Shown here: piece after piece, positions 1 to 6,049 of the stretch | Layout: each line of letters starts with the position of its first letter | Numbering within the stretch: the stretch's first letter is position 1 | Assembly: GCA_013214445.1 (NCBI GenBank) | Contig: JABSPG010000145.1 | Span: forward strand, 1 to 8,742 | Direction of reading: 5' to 3' | DNA: 8,742 bases | Origin: Ekhidna sp. | Lineage (GTDB): Bacteria; Bacteroidota; Bacteroidia; Cytophagales; Cyclobacteriaceae | The notes under the pieces: model-generated | Told to the model about the DNA's origin: nothing | The model's input: the letters and a program-made list of their open reading frames with translations, nothing else | Databases searched by the model: none | Made by a program: the position numbers and the translations under genes

Positions 1-1
1 A

Positions 2-328
2 ATAGATCTACTTGGTAGCCAAAGTACCATTCTACTTTCCTTTGGTGCAGGGTTAGGCGCACTTGTCATGCTATTCTCGATATCTCGATACAAGAACCGA
101 ATGACCCAAGTAAAGCTCAATGCGTTATTTTCTTTGATTACCGCCGGTACACTCATGGGTAGCTATTACTTTATCAGCAAGGCAAATGCATTGTTTGACC
201 CTCAAGTGCAAGGAACTTTTCTTATCGGGTTTTATCTACCGATTGCTGCCATGCTCAACAACTTCCTGGCGAATCGCTTTATCAGAAAAGACGAGCAATT
301 GGTGAGAAGTGCTGATCGAATTCGATAG
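2..328 (+). CDS. DUF4293 family membrane protein (3' part; 5' end outside window)
   Basis: The reading frame is open from base 2, so the gene starts upstream of the window. The ATG at 68 is an internal methionine rather than the likely start, because the codons before it encode a continuous hydrophobic segment (ILLSFGAGLGALVMLFSIS). About 108 residues are visible. They hold one membrane segment across the left part, a second around LFSLITAGTLMGSYYF and a third around GTFLIGFYLPIAAMLNN, followed by a charged cytoplasmic-looking tail, RFIRKDEQLVRSADRIR. The NFLANRxIRKDEQLVRSADRIR-type ending is the recognisable signature of the small four-TM DUF4293 proteins of Bacteroidota. The family has no established function. 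No terminator is visible in the 90 bases before htpG, so read-through into htpG is possible. The family call is from recalled sequence character, not a search. Confidence 0.8.
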   Translation: MDLLGSQSTILLSFGAGLGALVMLFSISRYKNRMTQVKLNALFSLITAGTLMGSYYFISKANALFDPQVQGTFLIGFYLPIAAMLNNFLANRFIRKDEQLVRSADRIR

Positions 329-334
329 AACATT

Positions 335-349
335 CTGCCAACCTGTCAG
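335..349. promoter_or_regulatory. Imperfect palindrome upstream of htpG, candidate operator or promoter element
   Basis: CTGCCA-acc-TGTCAG is an inverted repeat with five of six arm positions pairing and a 3-base spacer, lying 70 to 84 bases upstream of the htpG ATG. A second copy of the left half with its two preceding bases (TTCTGCCA) recurs at 377-384, exactly 44 bases downstream of the first at 333-340. I see no CIRCE element and no clear Bacteroidota TAnnTTTG -7 box; AGTATTTG at 367-374 keeps only the TTTG. A heat-shock control role is inferred only from position. Confidence 0.3.
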
Positions 350-418
350 CTTTGCCGCTCTGGAATAGTATTTGAGTTCTGCCAGTCTGAATAACAACCA
401 AAAAATTGTAATTAGACG

Positions 419-2308
419 ATGGCAGAGAAAGGTACAATCTCAATACACACGGAAAATATTTTTCCGATCATTAAAAAATTCCTCTATTCTGATCACGAAA
501 TATTTCTTCGAGAGCTAGTATCCAATGCAGTAGATGCTACACAAAAGATCAAACAGCTCGCTCAGCTAGGAGAATACAATGGGGAACTCGGTGATTTAAC
601 TGTCGAAGTGTCATTCGACAAGAAGAAAAAAACAATCACCATTTCCGATAGCGGTATAGGAATGACTGCTGAGGAAATCAAAAAATATATCAATCAGATT
701 GCATTTTCTGGAGCTACAGAATTTGTAGAAAAGTACAAGGACAAAGCAGACAATCAGCAGATTATCGGCCATTTCGGATTAGGTTTCTACTCAGCCTTTA
801 TGGTGGCAAAAAAGGTGGAAATAGATACCCTTTCACACCAAGAAGGATCTGAATCAGCGAAATGGATCTGTACTGGTGAGACAGACTTTGAAATAAAGAA
901 AGGCTCTAGGAAAACAAGAGGAACCGACATCATTCTGCATGTAGCGGACGACTCTGAGGAGTTCCTTGAAGAAGCAAGACTTCAAGGTATTCTAGATAAG
1001 TATTCTAAATTCCTACCTGTTTCCATCAAGTTCGGTCAGAAAGACAAAAGCGTCGAAGACGGAAAAGACAAGGATGGAAATACGAAATACAAAACGGTAA
1101 AAGAGGACAATATCATAAATGATACTGACCCAATCTGGACCAAGTCTCCTAGCGAGCTGAAAGATCAGGATTACCCTGACTTCTATAAGAAACTTTATCC
1201 ATTCAGTGATGATCCTCTTTTCTGGATACACTTGAATGTAGATTATCCTTTCAACCTTACTGGAGTTCTGTACTTCCCTAAGTTGAAGAAGGATTTCGAA
1301 ATTCAGAAAAACAAAATCCAGTTATACTCCAGACAAGTTTTCATTACCGATGAGGTAAAAGATGTTGTTCCAGAGTTCTTACAGTTATTGCACGGAGTAA
1401 TTGACTCCCCTGACATACCGCTAAACGTTTCAAGAAGCTACTTACAGTCAGATTCCAACGTAAAGAAGATCAATGGCTACATCACCAAAAAGGTGGCTGA
1501 CAAGCTTGCTGAACTTTACAAGAATGATCGTCCAGGATACGAAGAGAAATGGGAAGATATTGGGGTCTTTGTGAAATATGGTATGATCTCAGAGGAAAAA
1601 TTCGATGAGAAAGCAAAGAATTTTGTCTTATTGAAAAACACGGAGGGAAAACACTTCACCATAGAAGAGTATAAAAAGCACATTGAAACCAATCAAACAA
1701 ATAAGGACAAGAGTGTAATAGCACTTTATACCTCTAATCCTGAAAAGCAGCACGGATACATCGAGACTGCAAAAAAGAGAAGTTATGATGTGATAGAATT
1801 GACTGGGCCAATCGATAGTCACTTTATCAATCACCTTGAGCAAAAGAACGAAAAGTTTCAATTGCAACGAGTGGATGCAGATGTGATTGATAAGCTGATT
1901 GATAAGGACGAGAAGAAAGAATCTGTCCTTTCAGAAAAAGAGCAAGAATCGCTCAAAGAAATCTTTGATAAAGCAATCAATGACAAGAATAACAGTGTAA
2001 CTGTACAGCCAATGGCCACCGACGACCTTCCTGTGACGATCACACTCCCTGAGTTTATCAGGAGAATGAAAGACATGCAGGCGACTGGTGGTGGTCCAAT
2101 GATGTTTGGTGATATGCCTATGACACTTTCGGTGGCTGTAAATGCCAATCATGCACTGACTAAGAAGATCTTAGATGCCGAGGGCGATGATGCAAAACAA
2201 ACGTTAGCAAAACAAGCTTATGACCTGGCACTCTTAGCACAGGGGATGTTACAAGGCAAAGACCTAACAGATTTTGTAAACAGAAGCGTAGAGCTGAGTT
2301 TAAACTAA
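419..2308 (+). CDS. htpG: Molecular chaperone HtpG (bacterial Hsp90)
   Basis: ATP-dependent cytosolic chaperone that acts as a homodimer to remodel client proteins, usually with the DnaK system. The 629 residues match the usual HtpG length. The N-terminal GHKL ATPase domain spans about 1-215, with RELVSNAVDA (31-40; E32, N36 and D40 being the catalytic and Mg/ATP-binding positions), DSGIGMT (77-83) and the glycine-rich lid motif GHFGLGFYSAF (117-127). A charged linker lies at about 207-235. The middle domain follows, with LYSRQVFITD (302-311) and DSPDIPLNVSRSYLQ (329-343; R339 corresponds to the conserved ATP-contacting arginine). The C-terminal dimerisation domain runs from about 510 and includes a Met-rich loop, MQATGGGPMMFGDMPM (553-568), and a helical tail. 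ATG is chosen because MAEKGTISIHTENIFP is the expected family N-terminus. There is no Shine-Dalgarno sequence, as is normal in this phylum. The gene ends at a strong terminator, and the next genes face it. All key residues are present. Confidence 0.98.
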   Translation: MAEKGTISIHTENIFPIIKKFLYSDHEIFLRELVSNAVDATQKIKQLAQLGEYNGELGDLTVEVSFDKKKKTITISDSGIGMTAEEIKKYINQIAFSGATEFVEKYKDKADNQQIIGHFGLGFYSAFMVAKKVEIDTLSHQEGSESAKWICTGETDFEIKKGSRKTRGTDIILHVADDSEEFLEEARLQGILDKYSKFLPVSIKFGQKDKSVEDGKDKDGNTKYKTVKEDNIINDTDPIWTKSPSELKDQDYPDFYKKLYPFSDDPLFWIHLNVDYPFNLTGVLYFPKLKKDFEIQKNKIQLYSRQVFITDEVKDVVPEFLQLLHGVIDSPDIPLNVSRSYLQSDSNVKKINGYITKKVADKLAELYKNDRPGYEEKWEDIGVFVKYGMISEEKFDEKAKNFVLLKNTEGKHFTIEEYKKHIETNQTNKDKSVIALYTSNPEKQHGYIETAKKRSYDVIELTGPIDSHFINHLEQKNEKFQLQRVDADVIDKLIDKDEKKESVLSEKEQESLKEIFDKAINDKNNSVTVQPMATDDLPVTITLPEFIRRMKDMQATGGGPMMFGDMPMTLSVAVNANHALTKKILDAEGDDAKQTLAKQAYDLALLAQGMLQGKDLTDFVNRSVELSLN

Positions 2309-2335
2309 GTCGCGAAGCGGCATTGAACATAGATG

Positions 2336-2365
2336 AAGCCCGCTCTAAATTGAGCGGGCTTTTTT
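2336..2365 (+). terminator. Rho-independent terminator of htpG
   Basis: A perfect stem (AGCCCGCTC at 2337-2345 pairing with GAGCGGGCT at 2352-2360, extended by A2336-T2361) has a 6-base loop, TAAATT, and a run of six T at 2360-2365. It begins 28 bases after the htpG stop. On the minus strand the same stem is followed by TTCATC rather than a T tract, so it should be weaker for the converging yceI-type gene, though it may serve both directions. Confidence 0.92.
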
Positions 2366-2373
2366 AATAGGAT

Positions 2374-2886
2374 TTAATCAAGCATATCAGGTTTCAATCC
2401 TGTATGAATGACAAGTGTAATCTCATTTCCAATCAAGGAATCCATAGTTCCAAAGTCAAGACCAATTGCTTTACGATCCAAAGTAATTGGCAGAGAAACT
2501 AGGCGATCATCTACCGCCACGAGTTGGCTCTCAATTTCGAAAGGCAAACCACGAATTTGTCCACCAATCTGGACAGACACAACATCAGAGCTTATTTTCA
2601 TTCTTACCTCAAAAGGAATTGTCGGATATTCATCCGCATTCAAATAAGGGGCAGTTAGAATGGTTCTATCCCGTGTTGTGTTTCCGGTATCCAAACTATC
2701 GACCATTATTTCTCCTTCTGCCAACCACATGTCTTTTTCCTTTCTTAGCTCTCCGTTAATTTCCGAGAATGAGCCTTTGACTACTAGTACTGCTAGATGA
2801 GACACTTCAAAGCTGACATAAGCATTGCTTACATCGGATGATTGATTAATGCATAACAAAAGAAAGAATAGCAGACTAAAAAGCAT
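2374..2886 (-). CDS. YceI-family secreted protein (second, divergent copy)
   Basis: Predicted exported lipocalin-like beta-barrel of the YceI family, whose characterised members bind isoprenoid or fatty lipids in the periplasm. Its own ligand is unknown. The 170 residues begin with a hydrophobic signal peptide (about 1-22, MLFSLLFFLLLCINQ..., likely cleavage after SNA). The mature start, YVSFEVSHLAVLVVKGSF (23-40), is the typical first YceI strand pair. DSLDTGNTTRDRTI (63-76) and YLNADEYPTIPFEV (81-94) match the family's 'S-DTGN-RD-L...yPtI-F' core. The C-terminal 'tiDR...' strand of the family may correspond to ITLDRKAIGLDFG (134-146). The ATG overlaps the TAA of the upstream yceI frame by one base (TAATG), which implies translational coupling. 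The protein is shorter and more diverged than the upstream copy. YceI membership is fairly secure; the role is unknown. Confidence 0.85.
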   Translation of the reverse strand: MLFSLLFFLLLCINQSSDVSNAYVSFEVSHLAVLVVKGSFSEINGELRKEKDMWLAEGEIMVDSLDTGNTTRDRTILTAPYLNADEYPTIPFEVRMKISSDVVSVQIGGQIRGLPFEIESQLVAVDDRLVSLPITLDRKAIGLDFGTMDSLIGNEITLVIHTGLKPDMLD

Positions 2887-3080
2887 TACTCAGCGATCCC
2901 CAGAATGACAAAATCAATCTGAACCTCGTTTGCAATGATCACACGGCCTGTAGGGAGTTGCATAGCCTTACCTACTCCATATGCAGTCCGATCAATGGTC
3001 ATGCTTCCCATTATGCCAATGGATTGTTTCTGGGTAGGGAGGTCCATTGCAGGACCAATGATTTGTACAGGCACTTCTAT
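2886..3080 (-). CDS. C-terminal remnant frame of the interrupted YceI gene
   Basis: About 64 codons continue the YceI domain in the -1 frame, from ATA-GAA-GTG at base 3080 to a TAA at 2886-2888. The piece contains TIDRTAYGVGK and ANEVQIDFVI, the conserved C-terminal strands. It has no signal peptide of its own. A GTG at 3074 could permit re-initiation just after the TAG of the upstream frame, but a free C-terminal third of a beta-barrel is an unlikely product. It should be read as part of the upstream gene rather than as an independent protein. Confidence 0.55.
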   Translation of the reverse strand: MEVPVQIIGPAMDLPTQKQSIGIMGSMTIDRTAYGVGKAMQLPTGRVIIANEVQIDFVILGIAE

Positions 3081-3487
3081 TTTTCTTTCCTAGTTCCATG
3101 GAGCTCCAAAAAGCCTTTGGCCACCGCTTGACTATCTACCAGTGTTAGAGATGATAACTCGAATAGAATCTCAGGATAGGTAGAAGTATCTAGAAATGCA
3201 ATACTTTTCACAGCTGCTTCTCCACCAGCATTATTAGCGGAGTAGCTAGCTGATTTAATAGTCAAATTAGCTTTCGTGTCGGCTAAATTCTTTGCGTCAT
3301 AATTAATGGTTCCTGATACCTGATTGAATCGACCGACAACAGGAATCACTCCAAATCGATTCACTTTGGTTTGTACGGAGGTATGCCCAGGATCAATAAG
3401 ATAGTTTTGGGCATGCGTCTGAATCTGAAGAATTAGGAGAATTATAAATGCAAGCAAGCTGCATGCGTTTTTAGTGTGTGTTTTCAT
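3077..3487 (-). CDS. N-terminal reading frame of the interrupted YceI gene
   Basis: This is the part that can be translated without a frameshift: 136 residues. It has a signal peptide at 1-26 (hydrophobic LLAFIILLILQIQ, cleavage at THA/QNY), then the YceI N-terminal strands NYLIDPGHTSVQTKVNRFGV and VVGRFNQVSGTINYD, and the central KSIAFLDTSTYPEILFE (94-110). The protein would end inside the beta-barrel at residue 136, without the last third of the lipocalin fold, so it is unlikely to fold normally unless the frame is corrected. The start is the only ATG that keeps a complete signal peptide. Confidence 0.7.
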   Translation of the reverse strand: MKTHTKNACSLLAFIILLILQIQTHAQNYLIDPGHTSVQTKVNRFGVIPVVGRFNQVSGTINYDAKNLADTKANLTIKSASYSANNAGGEAAVKSIAFLDTSTYPEILFELSSLTLVDSQAVAKGFLELHGTRKEK

Positions 3488-3555
3488 GACCTTTTTAGGA
3501 TCAAGAATAGCTCTCTAACCAGAATAAGTCGACACTCCCAATGGGGATTGCCAAA

Positions 3556-4683
3556 TCAGTTTTGATTTTTTAGGTATTGTGAGGGTGTTTTTCCTTCAAA
3601 TTTCTTGAAGGCATTCACAAAAGATGTCTTGTTGCTAAAGCCAGATTCATGTGCAATATGTAGAAGGGTATATTGGTTCTCTTTCCTAATTTTCAGCTTG
3701 GCCTCCTCAACTCTGTAACTGTTTATTAAGTCAAAAAAAGTAGTCTTCATGTGCTTATTCAGCACTTCTGATAACTGATGAGTGGAAACGCTCATATTTT
3801 CTGCTAAATCCTTCAACTGAAGGCCATTCTTCAGGTAGGGTTTCTCTTTTTCAATTAATTGCTTCAATTGCGCTTCGTAGGCCTTCGCTACTTCGGCCTT
3901 CAAACCGCTTTTCTGATACTTACCACCATTTTCTGGACGAGGAAGACTTACCCCAAAGAGCTTATAAGAGATTGTGTAAACAAGCACAGAAGACGGAATG
4001 ACATAGAGATAATCCATATGTCTGCGATAGATCTCAGTAAAAAACAGTAAGTTCAAAAACAGCGTGGCAAGCATCAGGATGATCAACATGCCATTCCAAA
4101 GGACTTTCAACCATTTTACATTGCCCTCCTCTATTTCAGCATAGGTGTTCTTGAGCTTTTCCTGATAGTTGTGAATCAACAACCGACTCTTGTAAAGGAA
4201 AAAAGTTAGATATAAAAACTGACCTACAAATACCGATGAATACACGTATTGCCAGAGATTGATGGTGTCAGGACGTTTGTCAAACGGTGTGAGCATCCCA
4301 TAATGGACTTGTCTGAATGATAAAAAATCCTGGAGAAAGAGCGGAAACAAAAGTGAAAACAGGAAGAATGGTATTAGATATAGGTATTCTTCCTTCGCAA
4401 TAGAAATACCGATCAAGGATTTGAGATAGAAATAGAATAATGGCCCCATGATGAGCCAAGAACCATGCCTTGTTCCATAGAAAAGATTCAATAGCACCTC
4501 AAAAGGCCATCGAATTGAAAGAAATTCTAATTGAAGCCAAAAAAGCAACAGTAAAAGAAAGAGTAGCCATTTTCCTTCTTGACGATGATGTTCCTTGCGA
4601 ATGAATAGCAGGTTTATCACAAAGAAACTGTGTGAAAGACTTACGATTAGGATGATGGTCCACAGATCAAGGGAAGTAGCCAT
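3556..4683 (-). CDS. Membrane-anchored AraC-family transcriptional regulator (7TM-HTH)
   Basis: Predicted inner-membrane transcription factor of 375 residues. The N-terminal half is strongly hydrophobic, with about seven membrane segments (roughly 8-28, 37-57, 75-95, 100-120, 145-165, 192-216 and 224-246) and no large extracytoplasmic domain. A basic linker (PRPENGGKYQKSGLK, 248-262) leads to a C-terminal AraC/XylS DNA-binding domain at about 270-373. Its two helix-turn-helix units are at 290-312 (LKDLAENMSVSTHQLSEVLNK) and 340-370, including HIAHESGFSNKTSFVNAFKK and the family signature KTPSQYL. This TM-plus-HTH arrangement is common in Bacteroidota; signals are mostly unknown. It stands 68 bases ahead of the two YceI genes on the same strand with no terminator between, so it is probably their cotranscribed regulator (inference). 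Inverted repeats directly upstream of its ATG could be its own operator. Confidence 0.9.
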   Translation of the reverse strand: MATSLDLWTIILIVSLSHSFFVINLLFIRKEHHRQEGKWLLFLLLLLFWLQLEFLSIRWPFEVLLNLFYGTRHGSWLIMGPLFYFYLKSLIGISIAKEEYLYLIPFFLFSLLFPLFLQDFLSFRQVHYGMLTPFDKRPDTINLWQYVYSSVFVGQFLYLTFFLYKSRLLIHNYQEKLKNTYAEIEEGNVKWLKVLWNGMLIILMLATLFLNLLFFTEIYRRHMDYLYVIPSSVLVYTISYKLFGVSLPRPENGGKYQKSGLKAEVAKAYEAQLKQLIEKEKPYLKNGLQLKDLAENMSVSTHQLSEVLNKHMKTTFFDLINSYRVEEAKLKIRKENQYTLLHIAHESGFSNKTSFVNAFKKFEGKTPSQYLKNQN

Positions 4684-4686
4684 AGA

Positions 4687-4709
4687 TTCAAGATATTCAA
4701 AACCTTGAA
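4687..4709. promoter_or_regulatory. Nested inverted repeats just upstream of the AraC-type regulator
   Basis: TTCAAG (4687-4692) and CTTGAA (4704-4709) form a perfect 6-base inverted repeat with an 11-base spacer. Inside it, TTCAA (4696-4700) pairs with the same TTGAA (4705-4709) across a 4-base gap. The cluster begins three bases before the regulator's ATG (base 4683) and lies in the 107-base divergent space shared with the lipoprotein gene at 4791. Such short AT-rich repeats can arise by chance. A role as an autoregulatory operator is inferred only from position. Confidence 0.25.
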
Positions 4710-4790
4710 AAGTAGCACATCACTTTTGATGACCGGTGGACAAACCATGAATTGTGTATCGGTTTCCATTTAATTCGATAAATTGAAAAC

Positions 4791-5951
4791 ATGAAACCAT
4801 ACTTCTTACTTGCTTTCGTTGTTTACATATCGGGATGCAGTCAAGCTCCCAAATCTCCTTTGGAAATTGCTTTATCTAAGGGGAGTAGTGGTTTTCAAGA
4901 AACCCTTAAAAATCCATCACATGAAATTCAGATTGTTTACGGAGAGATCGTATCCGATTCAATCGTTCATCACACGTACAGTGTAGATAAACAAAAATTC
5001 TTCTACCCCGCCAGCACAGTCAAAATGCCTGTGGCGTTTGCGGCTATCAAAAAAGCGGAGGAGCTAGGTATCTCCTTAGATAGCCGAATTATAATCGACT
5101 CTACTGGTATCTATCCAACCAATAAGAGTTACGACTCTACCTTCCGCGATTCTATTCGAATCAGTAGTCTTGTGAAAAAGATATTTACTGTCAGTGACAA
5201 TGAAGCTTACAATACCTTATACGGTTGGCTGGGCAAAGACTACATAAACGAAACTTTTGAATCAATTGGGCTACAGACCAGAATAGTCCATCAGCTTTCT
5301 GAGAGTGCATTTTCTTTTGACCCAAAATCAAATGAGTACAGTAGAAAAGCTAGGGTAATCACCACATCAAATGATACCATCTATCAGCGAGAAGAGCAAC
5401 AGAATTTCTCCCCGTCACTGCAACTTATAAGCGAGCAGAAAGGCGCAGGCTTTGTTGATAGTACTGGCCAAGTTATAGATCGCCCTTTTGACTTTTCTTC
5501 AAAAAACCATATTGCTCTGGAAGACCTTCTCACAATTCTGGAAGTATCCGTCAGGCAAGATCTGTTTCCTGCTTCAGTCACCATGGGCTACTCCCAAAAA
5601 ACTCAGGAACAGGTTTATGAGATAATGGAAATGCTCCCAAAGGATCTACCAGCACCGTATGATTCCCTAAAAGACAATTACGTCAAATTTTTCATGTTTG
5701 GGAACGATGAAAAAGGGGATGTCAAAGAAGGAATCAAGGTTTACAATAAGGTGGGCTGGGCCTACGGATACCTACTTGATGTCGCTTACATAGTAGATGA
5801 AGAAAATGATATCTCCTTCTTCTTGGCAGCAGTCATTCATGTAAATGACAATCAAATCTATAATGATGGGATCTATGAGTATGAAGAAATTGGATTGCCT
5901 TTCTTAGATGAATTAGGCGACTTGGTATACGCATATGAATTGACAAAATAA
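4791..5951 (+). CDS. Class A beta-lactamase-like serine hydrolase lipoprotein
   Basis: Predicted periplasm-facing lipoprotein with a penicillin-recognising (serine beta-lactamase/DD-peptidase) fold; 386 residues. The N-terminus has a lipoprotein signal with lipobox ISGC (lipidated C16). Catalytic motif one is PASTVKMP (S75-T-V-K78, the SxxK serine/lysine pair). Motif two is TVSDNEAYN (SDN at 135-137). The third is YNKVGWAYG (K320-V-G, a KVG in place of the usual KTG/KSG). The spacing from SDN to KVG is about 185 residues against roughly 104 in TEM-type enzymes, so there is an insertion of about 80 residues in or after the omega-loop region. E171 falls at about the right distance to be the deacylating glutamate, but an ExxLN motif is not present. 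Substrate is unknown; cell-wall peptide or ester hydrolysis is as likely as beta-lactam hydrolysis, and antibiotic resistance should not be assumed. The gene is divergent from the regulator, with no clear terminator before the peptidase gene. Confidence 0.85.
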   Translation: MKPYFLLAFVVYISGCSQAPKSPLEIALSKGSSGFQETLKNPSHEIQIVYGEIVSDSIVHHTYSVDKQKFFYPASTVKMPVAFAAIKKAEELGISLDSRIIIDSTGIYPTNKSYDSTFRDSIRISSLVKKIFTVSDNEAYNTLYGWLGKDYINETFESIGLQTRIVHQLSESAFSFDPKSNEYSRKARVITTSNDTIYQREEQQNFSPSLQLISEQKGAGFVDSTGQVIDRPFDFSSKNHIALEDLLTILEVSVRQDLFPASVTMGYSQKTQEQVYEIMEMLPKDLPAPYDSLKDNYVKFFMFGNDEKGDVKEGIKVYNKVGWAYGYLLDVAYIVDEENDISFFLAAVIHVNDNQIYNDGIYEYEEIGLPFLDELGDLVYAYELTK

Positions 5952-6049
5952 TCAGAGACATTTCAGTGTACCCTTATAGTACCATCCATCAAAGCACCCT
6001 TTTATCTGAAAACTCATTTTTCTAGCTTAGTCCAAATAAATAGACCAAC

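Larger units (their letters stand above)
2886..3487 (-). pseudogene. YceI-family protein gene interrupted by a single-base frameshift
   Basis: Two adjacent frames together make one full-length YceI protein of about 200 residues, the normal family size. The first frame stops at ELHGTRKEK-TAG. The -1 frame continues immediately with IEVPVQIIGP and runs through MGSMTIDRTAYGVGK and GRVIIANEVQIDFVI to the family's usual C-terminal end. The junction is an A5 run (minus strand, bases 3084 to 3080) followed by TAG; one extra A would restore Lys-Glu-Lys-Ile-Glu-Val. Both halves look otherwise undamaged, so the lesion is recent, a sequencing or assembly error, or a site of -1 slippage. The gene lies 68 bases downstream of the AraC-type regulator on the same strand and overlaps the next yceI-type gene by one base. 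I call it a pseudogene provisionally. Confidence 0.75.

Noticed and set aside
68..328. Treating the ATG at 68 as the start of an 86-residue protein
   Set aside because: The frame is open to the left edge and encodes a continuing hydrophobic segment matching the DUF4293 layout, so the true start lies outside the window.
1013..2152. Several minus-strand open frames of 70-96 codons lying inside htpG
   Set aside because: They are fully antisense to a strongly conserved coding sequence, lack family resemblance and have no promoter or start context. They are by-products of htpG codon use.
2408..2759. Plus-strand open frames opposite the second YceI gene
   Set aside because: The minus-strand frame encodes a recognisable signal peptide and YceI core; the plus frames give no plausible protein.
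3536..3548. TCCC/GGGA mini-hairpin between the regulator and the first YceI gene as a terminator
   Set aside because: The stem is only four pairs and there is no T tract on the minus strand, so it does not separate the genes transcriptionally.
4791..5951. Reading the serine hydrolase as an antibiotic-resistance beta-lactamase
   Set aside because: KVG in place of KTG/KSG, no ExxLN omega-loop motif, a large insertion and a chromosomal housekeeping-like context make resistance an unsupported claim.
5952..6049. Possible terminator or promoter in the 98-base gap before the M14 gene (GTAC-N7-GTAC near 5970)
   Set aside because: The stem is four pairs without a T run, and no TAnnTTTG box with a correctly spaced upstream element is present.
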